Source of the DNA: Alteripontixanthobacter muriae
Lineage (GTDB): Bacteria; Pseudomonadota; Alphaproteobacteria; Sphingomonadales; Sphingomonadaceae
NCBI RefSeq assembly: GCF_013336795.1
Contig: NZ_JAAFZT010000020.1
Coordinates: 102,949-166,948, forward strand
Direction of reading: 5' to 3'
Length of the DNA: 64,000 nucleotides
The translations under genes and the position numbers were made by a program. Shown here piece by piece: positions 54,979 to 64,000 of the stretch (positions are counted from its first letter, which is position 1; every line of letters begins with the position of its first letter). A model generated the notes under the pieces. The model had not been told where the DNA came from. It made no database searches and was given only the letters and a program-made list of their open reading frames with translations.

Positions 54979-56505
54979 ATGACATTGCTGCGCACCAAGA
55001 AATTCGCCCGTCTGTCCTTCCTTGCCGCATCCTGCGCATTGATGGCGCCGGGCGGTCCGGCTCTGGCGCAAGATGCCGCTGCCGACACCGGAAGCCCCGC
55101 CCCTGCCGTTCCTTACGTGGCCAATGTCGCGGCAAAGGAGATGGTGGGCACCTTCGGCGGCGAGCGCGTAGCCTATACCGCGACGGTGAAGGAAAATGTG
55201 CTGAAGGGCGAGGATGGCACGCCCGAGGCGGCGATCGTCACCACGTCCTATGTCGCCAATCCGCGTGACGCCTCGCGCCCGGTCACCTTCCTGTTCAATG
55301 GCGGGCCGGGTTCGGGCAGCGTCTGGCTGCAGATGGGCGCCTTTGGCCCGAAGCGCGTCGACATTCCCGGCGACGCAACCGATGACGGTGCACCGCCCTA
55401 CCCTATTCTCGATAATCCGGATTCGTTGCTGGATGTGACAGACCTCGTCTTCATCGACCCTGTCGGCACCGGCTTCAGCCACACCATCGGCGACACCACG
55501 GGCGAAGAGTACTGGGGCATCACCAAGGATGCGCAATCCGTTGCCGAGGTGATCCGCATGTGGATCAGCGAGAATGGCCGCTGGAACAGCCCCAAGTTCC
55601 TTGGCGGGGAAAGCTACGGCACCACCCGCAGCGCGGCGGTCGCGAGTGAACTGGAAGGCGGCTACAACGATGTCGCGCTGAACGGCATCATCCTGATCTC
55701 CACCGTCCTCGACTACGCCGCCGGTGCCGACCGCGAGGGCAATGAACTGAGCTATGTCACCAACCTGCCGACCATGGCGGCCACCGCGCTGTATCACGGC
55801 AAGGCGCAAGGCGCCTCGGTGGAATCCTTCGTTGCAGAGGCGCGCGAGTTTGCCCTCGGTCCCTACGCCTCTTTCCTGCTGAAAGGACAGGCGGCGACGC
55901 CTGCCGAACATGCGGCGATCCGCCGCCAGCTGGCTCGATTCACCGGGCTGTCCGAAACCTATCTCGACAGTGCGAATCTGCGCGTCTGGCCGGGCCGCTT
56001 CTACAAGGAACTGCTGCGGGATCGCGGGCTAACCATCGGGCGTCTCGACAGCCGCTACACGGGGCAGGATTACGACAATGCGGGCGAAGGGCCGGATAAC
56101 GATCCCAGCTTCTACGGCATCGATGCTGGCTATGCCGCCGCAATCAACCAGTTCCTGCGAGAAGACGTCGGCTACGACACCGACCGCACCTATGTGACCA
56201 TCGGCAATGTCGGGCCTTGGGAATGGGAAATCGCCGGCGGGCGCGATGTGAATGCCTATCTGAACGTTGCGCCTTATATCGGCCGGGCGATGCGCGAGAA
56301 TTCCGATCTGCGCGTGCTGGCGGCGCAAGGGTGGTACGATTTCGCCACCCCGTTCTTCGCGGCGGAATATGCCCTCTCCCGACCGGGCTTCCCGCAGGAT
56401 CGGATCGAATGGCAATATTACGACAGCGGGCACATGATGTATATTCGCGAGGAAGACCGCGCCAAATTGTCAGACGATATCCGCCGCTTCATTCGCGCCC
56501 GCTGA
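54979..56505 (+). CDS. Serine carboxypeptidase-like S10 family peptidase
   Basis: A 508-residue exported protein (signal MTLLRTKKFARLSFLAASC, ending near PALAQ). S10 features: NGGPGSGSVWLQMGAFGP at 108-124 (oxyanion region), GGESYGTTRSA with nucleophile Ser212, Asp in AAQGWYDFATPFF and His in YDSGHMMYI. It probably trims C-terminal residues from periplasmic peptides, feeding peptide catabolism. The lipoprotein gene starts 2 nt after its stop. Confidence 0.92.
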   Translation: MTLLRTKKFARLSFLAASCALMAPGGPALAQDAAADTGSPAPAVPYVANVAAKEMVGTFGGERVAYTATVKENVLKGEDGTPEAAIVTTSYVANPRDASRPVTFLFNGGPGSGSVWLQMGAFGPKRVDIPGDATDDGAPPYPILDNPDSLLDVTDLVFIDPVGTGFSHTIGDTTGEEYWGITKDAQSVAEVIRMWISENGRWNSPKFLGGESYGTTRSAAVASELEGGYNDVALNGIILISTVLDYAAGADREGNELSYVTNLPTMAATALYHGKAQGASVESFVAEAREFALGPYASFLLKGQAATPAEHAAIRRQLARFTGLSETYLDSANLRVWPGRFYKELLRDRGLTIGRLDSRYTGQDYDNAGEGPDNDPSFYGIDAGYAAAINQFLREDVGYDTDRTYVTIGNVGPWEWEIAGGRDVNAYLNVAPYIGRAMRENSDLRVLAAQGWYDFATPFFAAEYALSRPGFPQDRIEWQYYDSGHMMYIREEDRAKLSDDIRRFIRAR

Positions 56506-56507
56506 TC

Positions 56508-57125
56508 ATGCGTCTGGCGCTATCCCTCGGCCTGCTGCTACTTTCCGCCTGCAAACCGCCTGCTGCCGACAATTATGTCGAGCGGGTGGAACTGAAGGAG
56601 CAGAGCCGCATGGCATCGCCCTCGCTGCCGTCGCCCAATGTGGAAGGCGCGGTCTGGGCACAGGCAAGCGACCCCATGCGGATCCTCTACGGCATTCCGG
56701 GTGAGGTGCCGATGCTGGCGCTCGCCTGCCGCTTTCCGGATGATGAGCCGACGCTGCACGTCACCCGCTTCAGCCGCGCCGATCCAGAAGCGAAGGCGCT
56801 GATGGCGTTTGTCGGCAACGGTCACATCGCCCGTGTGCCGATGGACGCCGTCCATAATGGGCGCGCATGGTTGTGGGAGGGCGACATAGCTGCGCAGACC
56901 TACGCGCTGGGCGCACTGACCGGGCCGCGCAAGGTCAGCGCGACATTGCCGGGAGCCGGACTCGTGGGGCTGAACGCCAGCCCGATGCCGGGCGAATTGA
57001 TCGAGCTGTGCCGTGAAGGCGTGCCGCAGAGAGAAGAACCGTCCGGCGATCTCGAAATGGAAGTATATGCGGCCGATCCCGATCAGCCAGCGGAAGACCC
57101 TAGCGCGGACGCTCCGCCAGGCTGA
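56508..57125 (+). CDS. Putative lipoprotein
   Basis: A 205-residue protein with a short lipobox signal (MRLALSLGLLLLSAC). The rest is a beta-rich domain (VWAQASDPMRILYGIPGEVPMLALACRFPDDEPTLHVTRFSRADPEAKALMAFVGNG) and an acidic, Pro-rich tail. I do not recognise the family. It is probably coupled to the S10 peptidase gene (2 nt apart). Its last 26 nt overlap the end of the convergent dsbD-family gene. Confidence 0.75.
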   Translation: MRLALSLGLLLLSACKPPAADNYVERVELKEQSRMASPSLPSPNVEGAVWAQASDPMRILYGIPGEVPMLALACRFPDDEPTLHVTRFSRADPEAKALMAFVGNGHIARVPMDAVHNGRAWLWEGDIAAQTYALGALTGPRKVSATLPGAGLVGLNASPMPGELIELCREGVPQREEPSGDLEMEVYAADPDQPAEDPSADAPPG

Positions 57126-59157
57126 CGAGGCTCTGCGGCCCAAGCACCTGCGGCAATTGTTCAGCCGCTGCGCCGGGCTCATACCAGATGTAAAGCGGCA
57201 CACCGGCCGCGCCCTGCTGTTCCAGGAAGCCGCCGATTTCCGGGTCGCCGCGCGTCCAGTCGCCAACCAGGCTCACGACACCTGCATCCGCGAAGGCAGC
57301 CTGCGTTTCCGCTCGCTCGATGGCGACCTGCTCGTTCACCTTGCAGGTCACGCACCAGTCGGCTGTGAACCAGACGAAGACGGGCGCTCCACTTGCCCTC
57401 GCCTCCGCCAGCCGCGTTTCGCTTAACGGCTGCGCGTTCAGCATGCCGCCTGCCTCACGTATGGAGGGAGAATACAGCGCGGTCATCGTCCCTACGGCGG
57501 CAACAGCGGTCAGGGTCGCGAGAGCGATCCCGTAACCGCCGCGATTTCGCGCAGGCCTGTATCCGGCGCTCCAGAGGGCCAGCAGAGCAACAGCGGCCGC
57601 AGTGAGTAGCACCGCCGCCAGTGCAAACCATGGCCCGCCCAGTCGCCAGCATAGCCACACCAGCGCCAGCGCGGTCAGGCCCATCGGGATCGCCATCATC
57701 CGGCGGAACCGTTCCATCCAGGGGCCGGGCTTCGGCAGCCGGTTGCGAAGCGCGGGGATGAAACCGATCAACAGGAACGGCAGCGCGAGCCCCAGCCCCA
57801 GCGCTCCGAACAACAAGAGGGCAGCGATCGGCGGTAACAAGAGCGCAGCCCCTAAAGCCGCCGCCATGAAGGGACCGGTGCAAGGCGTGGCGACAAAGGC
57901 GGCGAGCAGGCCGGTTGCAAAGGAACTCAGCGGGCGGCCGCTGCGGCTGAGGCGGAACGAAGGCAGCGCATAGAGCCCGGCCAGATTGGCGGTAATCGCC
58001 CCCGCCAGCACCAGCAGGGCCACCACGACCCCCGGCTGCTGCAACTGGAATGCCCAGCCGACCTGCTGCCCCGCAGCCCGCAAGGCAAGCAGCAATCCGC
58101 CGAGGCCCAGACACGCCAGTACGACGCCCGCGCTGTAGCTCAGCCCTTCCATGCGCGCTTCCGCCTTGCTGCGTCCGGCGCGCGCCAGGCTGAGCGCCTT
58201 CAGGCTGAGAATGGGGAAGACACAAGGCATGACATTCAGCAGCAATCCGCCGGCAAGTGCGCCGAGGATCAGCAGCCAGTAGGCCGGTGCCTCCCCGCTT
58301 GCCGCCAGGACCTGCCCGCCCTCGGGGACCGGACCCGGCACCGCGGAAAAGCGGATGCCCTCGCCTTCTCCCAGCGCGAGAATGCCCTCGATCCGCTGCG
58401 GCGCCTCCGGCGAAGCGGAAAGCGCGATTTCACCGACCAGCCAGTCTCCGGCTCGGGCGAATTGCTGCGTCGCCGCATAGTCCACCAATCCGGTCTGTTC
58501 GATGTAGAGATGCGGGTCAGCCACACCGAGGCTCGCCGGAAGAGGTATGGCGATACGCAGAGTATCGCCTGCCGTTTCGAACCGTGCCGTGCGGTCGATC
58601 AGCGGGGGCAGCTCTGCGCGCCAGCGGTCGAAACGCGCATCGCCGCCATTAGCCGCCATGGGTAGCGACAGCGTCAGCCGTGCACTCTCCGGCACGCAGA
58701 TCTTGTCGGTACAGGCGAGCCAGCGGGCGTCGACAGCAATCTGCGGGGGACCGTCCGCGTCGTAGGTCGCCGGCACTTCCACCGGCACCAGCACCGCATG
58801 GGGACCTTCATAGACATGGTTCATCAACCCGGCGATCAGCAGGGTTTCTGGCACGGGATACAGCACTTCGCCCGCTTCCCACCCTGCAGGCAATTGCCAG
58901 TCTAGCGTCAGTCCATAACCCGCATCGCCGGGGTTCTTCCAGTATCCGTGCCATCCGGGTTTCGGATCGAAGGCGATGGCCAGCGTCACCTGCTCGCCCG
59001 CGCGGGCAGGTCCGTCGGCAACCAGGCGGGCTGCGATGTTGTTGCCCTGCGGCTGCTTGCCGGCAATCTGCGCCGTGGCGGGAAAGGACATCAGCGCGCA
59101 GGCGAGCAGCGCCAGCAGCAAACCAGCCTGCATCTGAAGCGCATCAAGGCGCGGCAT
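57100..59157 (-). CDS. dsbD: Protein-disulfide reductase, DsbD family
   Basis: Moves electrons from cytoplasmic thioredoxin across the membrane to periplasmic proteins. The 685-residue protein runs from ATG 59157 with a signal ending FPATAQ. The N-terminal domain has the Cys pair in WLACTDKICVPES. The membrane domain of about eight helices has LNVMPCVFPILSLKAL and FVATPCTGPFMAAALG. The C-terminal thioredoxin domain has FTADWCVTCKVNE. The large N-terminal domain resembles the ScsB/DsbD-alpha variety rather than E. coli DsbD alpha, so the redox partners may differ. It is divergent from the UbiH-like gene. Confidence 0.9.
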   Translation of the reverse strand: MPRLDALQMQAGLLLALLACALMSFPATAQIAGKQPQGNNIAARLVADGPARAGEQVTLAIAFDPKPGWHGYWKNPGDAGYGLTLDWQLPAGWEAGEVLYPVPETLLIAGLMNHVYEGPHAVLVPVEVPATYDADGPPQIAVDARWLACTDKICVPESARLTLSLPMAANGGDARFDRWRAELPPLIDRTARFETAGDTLRIAIPLPASLGVADPHLYIEQTGLVDYAATQQFARAGDWLVGEIALSASPEAPQRIEGILALGEGEGIRFSAVPGPVPEGGQVLAASGEAPAYWLLILGALAGGLLLNVMPCVFPILSLKALSLARAGRSKAEARMEGLSYSAGVVLACLGLGGLLLALRAAGQQVGWAFQLQQPGVVVALLVLAGAITANLAGLYALPSFRLSRSGRPLSSFATGLLAAFVATPCTGPFMAAALGAALLLPPIAALLLFGALGLGLALPFLLIGFIPALRNRLPKPGPWMERFRRMMAIPMGLTALALVWLCWRLGGPWFALAAVLLTAAAVALLALWSAGYRPARNRGGYGIALATLTAVAAVGTMTALYSPSIREAGGMLNAQPLSETRLAEARASGAPVFVWFTADWCVTCKVNEQVAIERAETQAAFADAGVVSLVGDWTRGDPEIGGFLEQQGAAGVPLYIWYEPGAAAEQLPQVLGPQSLVSLAERPR

Positions 59158-59228
59158 TATCCTTGCGTCGAACACACCCCGCCCTCTAGGACGGTGAAGC
59201 TGAACCCGCAATAAAACGGACTGATCGC

Positions 59229-60446
59229 ATGATGGACGCACGCCAGAACCTGTTGATTTTGGGTGGCGGCCTTGTCGGCATGACGCTGGCGCTCGCCGCT
59301 GCGCGCAAGGGGCTGTCCTCCCATGTGGTCGATCGCGCCGATCCTGCCGATCTGCTGGCGGAAGGGTTCGACGGGCGGGCGTCTGCGATCTCCACCGCCA
59401 GCTGGAACCTGTTCGGCAACATCGGGCTGGCAGACAGGCTGGAGCCGCTCGGCTGCCCCATCGCGAGCATCGCAGTCAGCGACCAGCTGAAGCCCGGAGC
59501 GATCGATTTCCGGCCCGGACCTGAAGACGGCACCCTCGGCCGCATGTTCGCAAACCGCGACCTCAGGCAGGCGCTTTTCGACGCGGCGAAAGACGAACCG
59601 CTGATCCACTGGCACGCCATGTCAGAAATTGCGGAGCGCCACCGCGACGACTTCGGTGTCTCTGTTACGCTGGCCAACGGCACCGTGCTGCACGGCAGCC
59701 TGATGATCGGCGCGGAAGGCCGCGCTTCGCCGACACGCGAGGATGCGGGGCTGGTCGTCGCCAAGTGGGATTACCGCCACCGCGCCATTATTGCGGGCCT
59801 CACCCATGAATTGCCGCACCGCAATGTCGCCTGGGAAATCTTCTACCCCGCCGGGCCGTTCGCGCTGTTGCCGATGCTGGACACTGCCGATGGCGCGCAC
59901 CGCAGCGCGCTGGTCTGGACGGTCGATGAGAGCGACGCCAGCGGTGTACTGAAGCTGTCGGATCGCGCGTTCCTGGCCGAACTTCACCAGCGCATGGGTA
60001 CGCTGTTCGGTGAAGTGATCGCAGCAGGGCCGCGTGCATCCTATCCGCTAGGCTTCCATCACACGGCGCGGGTCACGGCGGACCGGCTGGCGCTGGTCGG
60101 CGACGCCGCGCATGGCATTCACCCCATTGCGGGGCAGGGCCTCAACCTCGGGCTGCGCGATGTCGGTGCGCTGGTGCAGGTGCTGTCCGATGGCGCATTG
60201 CTGGGGCTGGAGCCGGGCGACGCGCAATTGCTGTCCCGCTACGAAAAATGGCGCGGCCTCGACGCTTTTACCGTTGCACTGGCGACGGATGGGCTGACGC
60301 GCCTGTTCGGCATTCCCGGCAATTTCGCCTCGGCCGCGCGAAGGTTCGGCATGGCCGCGGTCGAGCGCACGCCGGCTCTCAAGGATTTCTTCATGGACGA
60401 GGCGCGCGGCGTGACCGGCGACCTGCCGGAGATGTTGAAGGAGTGA
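59229..60446 (+). CDS. UbiH/UbiF/VisC/COQ6-family FAD-dependent monooxygenase
   Basis: A 405-residue flavoprotein hydroxylase: FAD-binding LLILGGGLVGMTLALAAARKG, GFDGRASAIS, LMIGAEGRASPTREDAGL (DG-type motif) and LALVGDAAHGIHPIAGQGLNLGLRDVGAL (GD motif). It probably hydroxylates a ubiquinone ring precursor; which of the UbiH, UbiF, UbiI or UbiL positions cannot be told from sequence alone. Tandem ATGs at 59229 and 59232. It is monocistronic. Confidence 0.92.
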   Translation: MMDARQNLLILGGGLVGMTLALAAARKGLSSHVVDRADPADLLAEGFDGRASAISTASWNLFGNIGLADRLEPLGCPIASIAVSDQLKPGAIDFRPGPEDGTLGRMFANRDLRQALFDAAKDEPLIHWHAMSEIAERHRDDFGVSVTLANGTVLHGSLMIGAEGRASPTREDAGLVVAKWDYRHRAIIAGLTHELPHRNVAWEIFYPAGPFALLPMLDTADGAHRSALVWTVDESDASGVLKLSDRAFLAELHQRMGTLFGEVIAAGPRASYPLGFHHTARVTADRLALVGDAAHGIHPIAGQGLNLGLRDVGALVQVLSDGALLGLEPGDAQLLSRYEKWRGLDAFTVALATDGLTRLFGIPGNFASAARRFGMAAVERTPALKDFFMDEARGVTGDLPEMLKE

Positions 60447-60467
60447 GACGGCGCGCGGATGCCGCGC

Positions 60468-61376
60468 CTATTCTTCTGCCTCTGTCATCAAGCCGCCCAA
60501 TTGCCCAACCGGATTACCGGATGCATCCCGCAAGCGGCGCGGTTCAAGCACGGCAGCAGTTTCGATAAGGTCGAGCGCCCGCTGCGTCGCGGCATAGCGT
60601 TCTGCATCCTCGATCCATTCCTGCGCCTCTGCCGCGCCGGGCAGATTGCGGATCTCGGCCACGGCTGCGCTCACGCGCCCGCTTTCCAGGAACAGACGCG
60701 CCCGCTCCATCCTGCGTTCCGGCTGCGGCGAAGGTGCGCTTTCGCGGCGGATGACGAATAGTTCGGACAATTCCTGCCGCACACGCGCTAGACCCGTCGT
60801 GCTGGTATTCGCCCGCAGATTCGGGCGCAGTCCTTCAAGCCGGGCGATCAGCCGGTCGAGCGTGACGGGATCGCGCGATGCGGAGATGACGGTGCTGACG
60901 GCATTTGGCAGCGCATCGCCAAAGCGCAGGCGCAACTGGTCGGCGAGATAGCCAAGCTCCGCCCCGCGTTCGAGCGCCCTGCGGGTGGCAAAGGCGATCA
61001 GCAGGCCTTCCGCCCGCGCGGCATTCCCGGCAGCGGCCTGGGCCTGCATGTCGAGGCGCGTGAGGCGCTGTTCCGCCGCGTCCAGACGCTGTTCGATGCC
61101 GCCCTGTTGCTGCGCCACGACAGCCGCCATATCCGTGGCAAGAGGCGTCGGCGCGGGCGTGGGCGCTGCGACGGGTTCGCTCGTCCGCCCGCCCGGTTCC
61201 GCATCGGATACCGCGCCGCGCGGCTCGGCTTCCGCCGGTGCCTGCCGCATTGCGAGATTGCCCTCGGCGGCGAGGTAATAGACCAGAGCGCCCCCCAGCA
61301 GAAAGGCGGCGAGCGCCGCCAGCAGAATAAGCTTTATGGAACTGCCTGTGCGGCGAGAATTCAGATCGCGTTCCAT
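60468..61376 (-). CDS. Mitofilin (Mic60)-like inner-membrane protein
   Basis: A 302-residue protein: a basic N-terminus, one membrane helix (SIKLILLAALAAFLLGGALVYYLA), a Pro/Ala/Thr linker, a coiled coil (QQQGGIEQRLDAAEQRLTRLDMQAQAA) and a C-terminal domain ending RMERARLFLESGRVSAAVAEIRNLPGAAEAQEWIEDAERYAATQRALDLIETAA, the mitofilin signature. Alphaproteobacterial Mic60 genes typically adjoin hemC/hemD, as here, and are the proposed ancestors of the mitochondrial crista-junction protein. It probably shapes or tethers the envelope. HemX-like annotation is the alternative. ATG 61376, 46 nt after hemD. Confidence 0.85.
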   Translation of the reverse strand: MERDLNSRRTGSSIKLILLAALAAFLLGGALVYYLAAEGNLAMRQAPAEAEPRGAVSDAEPGGRTSEPVAAPTPAPTPLATDMAAVVAQQQGGIEQRLDAAEQRLTRLDMQAQAAAGNAARAEGLLIAFATRRALERGAELGYLADQLRLRFGDALPNAVSTVISASRDPVTLDRLIARLEGLRPNLRANTSTTGLARVRQELSELFVIRRESAPSPQPERRMERARLFLESGRVSAAVAEIRNLPGAAEAQEWIEDAERYAATQRALDLIETAAVLEPRRLRDASGNPVGQLGGLMTEAEE

Positions 61377-61422
61377 GTCACTCTTGTCGCAGATGCCGGC
61401 CGTGCGGCATATTGGTTGGAAA

Positions 61423-62097
61423 TCATCCTTGGCACATGTCCTTCGCCAAGGCCAGCAAGGCGGCGTCCTGCGGCTTGGCGGAGCACTCCACCATCGCCCA
61501 GCCCCCTCCCGCAGCGGCAGCGATGCGCGGACCGAGCGCGGCGAGACGCAGGCCGCTCCGGTCGATTGCATTCGCTTCGCATTGGTGCGCGAAATGGCTC
61601 GCCGCCACGGCCGAGTGGAGCAGGATCACTGCAGGTCTGCCGAGCTGCCGCACCAGATCGGCGGACATCGGCATGGCCTGGCTCGCATAGCAAACCCGCT
61701 CCACCACCTTGATGCCCGGCGGCGGCTCCAGAGGCACGTGATCGGCGCCGCTTAGCCGCAGCAGGCGCATGTTCTGCCCTGAGAGGGAGTCCAGCACCGT
61801 CTGCAGGCCGCCGCTGCCAATAGCGGCGATGTTGAACCCTGCCTTCGCAGCCTCCAACCCCGTTGTCTCGCCGACGCAATAGGCATCCTGTCCGGTAAGC
61901 TGCTGCAACGCTGCACCGCCAAGGCGAACGGCATTCGCGCTGCCGAGAAGCACACCGTCATAGTCGCCGTCCGGCACTGTCCATTGCACGGGCAAGATCC
62001 GGAACAGCGGTTCGCCGCCGATCTGCAGTCCCATGGCGGCTGCATTTCGCTGCGTTGCCGCGAAGCCGGGTTCAGGACGGATGCAGATGATCCGCAT
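61423..62097 (-). CDS. hemD: Uroporphyrinogen-III synthase
   Basis: Closes and inverts ring D of hydroxymethylbilane. The family is poorly conserved. The 224-residue protein shows the two-lobed pattern, with MRIICIRPEPGFAATQRNAAAMG, LLGSANAVRLGG, DAYCVGETTGLEAAKAGF, the RLLRLSGADH hinge and VILLHSAVAASHFAHQC. It sits 3 nt after hemC, which makes the assignment firm. Confidence 0.88.
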   Translation of the reverse strand: MRIICIRPEPGFAATQRNAAAMGLQIGGEPLFRILPVQWTVPDGDYDGVLLGSANAVRLGGAALQQLTGQDAYCVGETTGLEAAKAGFNIAAIGSGGLQTVLDSLSGQNMRLLRLSGADHVPLEPPPGIKVVERVCYASQAMPMSADLVRQLGRPAVILLHSAVAASHFAHQCEANAIDRSGLRLAALGPRIAAAAGGGWAMVECSAKPQDAALLALAKDMCQG

Positions 62098-62100
62098 CGC

Positions 62101-63075
62101 TCAGCAGCCGTCGAAATGGGCCGTGATCAGCTCGCTCGCCCGAGCCAGCAAGTCGCGGGCGAGCGCGGCAGGCGGGCCGTCGTCCAGCGGTTCCAGCACG
62201 CATTCGCCGGTCACGCTGGCAAGCCCGTCCGGGCTGTAGAGCGCTGCCTGCAGCCGCAGATGCGCGCCTTCCGCAGTAGTCAGGGCCGCGATCGGGCTGT
62301 AGCAATTGCCGCCAAGCGCGCGCAGCAACGCCCGCTCCGCCATTACCGAAGCGAAGCTTGGGGCATGGTTCACAGCATCCAGCAGGGCGCGGGTTGCATG
62401 ATCGGCGGTGTTGCATTCCAGCCCGATCGCTCCCTGCGCGGGCGCGGGCAGCCAATCCTGTTCCGGCAGCGGCGTTCCCGTGCCCTCCTGCTCCAGGCGC
62501 TGCAGCCCCGCCGCAGCGAGGAAGGTGGCATCGACATCCCCTGCCGCCAGCTTGGCCAGCCGGGTTGCCACGTTGCCGCGTAACGATACCACGCGGCAGT
62601 CGGGCCGGTGGTGCAGCAATTGCGCAGCCCTGCGCGGTGCGCTGGTGCCGATAATCGCACCGCGCGGGATTGAAGAAATGGAGGATGCGCCGATCAGCAC
62701 GTCGCGAATGTCGGCGCGGGGCAGGATGGCAGCGATGGTGAGGCTGGGGGGACGTATCGTCTCCACATCCTTCATCGAATGAACGGCCGCGTCGATCCAA
62801 CCTTCCGCCAGCCATTCGTCCAGTTCCTTGGTCCAAAGCGCCTTGCCGCCGATTTCTGCCAGGGGGCGGTCCTGAATCTTGTCACCACTGGCGCGCACCG
62901 GCACCAGTTCGACCGCCGCTTCGGGCCAGCCATGCGCTTCGCACAGGCGGCACCGGGCTTCTTCCGCCTGCGCCATGGCTAAGGGCGACTGCCGCGTGCC
63001 GAGCCGCAGGACCACGCCGTCACTGGCGGGGCCGGATGCGGGAAGCGCGCTGGTATCGGATCGAGGCTCTGTCAT
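62101..63075 (-). CDS. hemC: Hydroxymethylbilane synthase (porphobilinogen deaminase)
   Basis: Polymerises four porphobilinogens. The 324-residue protein from ATG 63075 has VLRLGTRQSPLAMAQAEEA, VRASGDKIQDRPL, GGKALWTKELDEWLAEGWIDAAVHSMKDVE (catalytic Asp and HSxKD), GTSAPRRAAQLLHHRPD, LRGNVATRLAKL, and ALGGNCYSPIAAL with the Cys that carries the dipyrromethane cofactor. The start is 45 nt from the divergent tsaD ATG. Confidence 0.96.
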   Translation of the reverse strand: MTEPRSDTSALPASGPASDGVVLRLGTRQSPLAMAQAEEARCRLCEAHGWPEAAVELVPVRASGDKIQDRPLAEIGGKALWTKELDEWLAEGWIDAAVHSMKDVETIRPPSLTIAAILPRADIRDVLIGASSISSIPRGAIIGTSAPRRAAQLLHHRPDCRVVSLRGNVATRLAKLAAGDVDATFLAAAGLQRLEQEGTGTPLPEQDWLPAPAQGAIGLECNTADHATRALLDAVNHAPSFASVMAERALLRALGGNCYSPIAALTTAEGAHLRLQAALYSPDGLASVTGECVLEPLDDGPPAALARDLLARASELITAHFDGC

Positions 63076-63120
63076 CGCGGATGCTTGCCCTAGCCATGCA
63101 ACTGGTTCAGGGGAAGAGCC

Positions 63121-64000
63121 ATGGGGATCGTGCTTGGAATAGAATCCAGCTGCGACGAAACGGCGGCTGCGCTCGTGACGAGCGAGAGGACCATCGTGGC
63201 GCAGCGTATCGCATCGCAGGACGCGGAACACGCGCCCTATGGCGGCGTGGTGCCCGAGATCGCGGCGCGCGCCCATGCCGAGCGACTGACCCCGATGATC
63301 GGCGCTGTGCTGGACGATGCCGGCCTGAAGCTGAGCGACCTCGACGCCATCGCGGCAACGGCAGGTCCGGGCCTGATCGGCGGAGTGATGGTGGGCCTCG
63401 TCACGGCCAAGGCGCTGGCCATGGCAGGCGATGTGCCGCTCATCGCTATCAACCATCTCGAAGGGCACGCCCTAAGCCCGCGTCTTGCCGATGCGGAGCT
63501 TCAGTTCCCTTACGCCCTGCTGCTGGTGTCGGGCGGGCACTGCCAGATCTTGCGGGTGGATGGCGTTGGCCGTTACCGCCGCTTCGCCACGACGATCGAC
63601 GATGCCTTGGGAGAGGCTTTCGACAAGACCGCGAAGATCCTCGGCCTTGGCTATCCCGGCGGTCCCGCAGTTGAAAAGCTCGCGCGTTCGGGCGACCCGC
63701 GCGCCGTGCCACTGCCGCGCCCGCTGGTCGGCAGCGGAGAGCCGCATTTCAGTTTCGCCGGGCTGAAAAGTGCCGTGATGCGCGCACATGACAGCGGTAA
63801 ACATGACGCAGCCGATATCGCCGCCAGTTTCCAGCAGGCGGCGCTCGACTGCGTGGCCGATCGGCTGCGCATCGCTTTGGATATCATGACGCAGGACGCG
63901 GGCGAAGCGCCGCGCGCTCTTGTGGTGGCGGGCGGAGTGGCGGCGAATTTGTCGATCCGCAACACGCTGGAGGAGATGGCAAGCGCACGCGGGATGCGTT
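63121..64000 (+). CDS. tsaD: tRNA N6-adenosine threonylcarbamoyltransferase (3' end cut by window edge)
   Basis: Installs t6A37 on ANN-decoding tRNAs with TsaB/TsaE. It is open to the right edge (about 293 codons seen of a usual 340 or so). It has [57 protein letters not shown], the metal-binding [55 protein letters not shown] and [19 protein letters not shown]-fold ATPase. Divergent from hemC, an arrangement common in alphaproteobacteria. Confidence 0.96.
   Translation, partial: MGIVLGIESSCDETAAALVTSERTIVAQRIASQDAEHAPYGGVVPEIAARAHAERLTPMIGAVLDDAGLKLSDLDAIAATAGPGLIGGVMVGLVTAKALAMAGDVPLIAINHLEGHALSPRLADAELQFPYALLLVSGGHCQILRVDGVGRYRRFATTIDDALGEAFDKTAKILGLGYPGGPAVEKLARSGDPRAVPLPRPLVGSGEPHFSFAGLKSAVMRAHDSGKHDAADIAASFQQAALDCVADRLRIALDIMTQDAGEAPRALVVAGGVAANLSIRNTLEEMASARGMR

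Overview
This window is GC-rich chromosomal DNA of an alphaproteobacterium, most likely a sphingomonad of the Erythrobacteraceae type. The clade call rests on several markers: a circularly permuted two-piece tmRNA, a mitofilin (Mic60)-like gene beside hemD-hemC, a short HdaA next to purMN, DUF2794, and a large TonB-dependent receptor. It is almost entirely dense core genome. I see no insertion sequence, prophage, CRISPR array, rRNA or tRNA.

Layout, left to right. 1-6 kb: an apparently Tat-exported SDR (cut by the left edge), a DUF4126-like membrane protein, an HNH protein, glmU divergent from gph, an acyl-CoA-type SDR, then cysE-DUF2794. 6-11 kb: hdaA and a DUF2066-like protein divergent from purM-purN-sulfotransferase. 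11-15 kb: an NTF2-like protein, ndk, and the operon pepA-DUF2256-holC-lipoprotein. 15-21 kb: lptD-surA-pdxA-rsmA. 21-27 kb: glcB, then the arginine succinyltransferase operon (M20 hydrolase-astA-astB) and a small membrane protein behind a sigma-54-type promoter. 27-32 kb: tmRNA, mscL, lemA-TPM-TPM-NUDIX, an SDR, and a second sigma-54-type promoter driving a 43-residue protein and PspC. 32-38 kb: recF and a TesA-like esterase divergent from ybbA-ybbP. 37-44 kb: a methyltransferase, a TonB-dependent receptor and typA. 44-47 kb: a ZIP-like protein, putP, an extensin-like lipoprotein, and a FixJ-type regulator interrupted by an in-frame TAG. 47.7-52.7 kb: ATP-grasp, alpha-E, transglutaminase and Anbu (proteasome-like) genes plus an alpha/beta hydrolase. 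52.7-64 kb: uvrB, an S10 peptidase, a lipoprotein, a DsbD-family protein, a UbiH-family monooxygenase, the mitofilin-like gene, hemD, hemC and tsaD (cut by the right edge).

How the genes work together. Outer-membrane assembly (lptD, surA), cell-wall precursor supply (glmU), periplasmic redox (dsbD) and envelope stress (pspC, mscL) recur across the window. Arginine catabolism (ast) sits beside the glyoxylate enzyme GlcB.

The points most worth following are these. (1) Two near-perfect sigma-54 promoters each precede a tiny membrane protein, one of them coupled to PspC. (2) The FixJ-like regulator has an in-frame amber codon and a receiver lacking the usual Asp and Lys. (3) pdxA has no ATG, GTG or TTG ahead of its conserved N-terminal motif. 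(4) The Anbu/ATP-grasp/alpha-E/transglutaminase cassette recurs in bacteria, and I know of no established function for it. (5) An M20 hydrolase sits where an AstE function would be expected.
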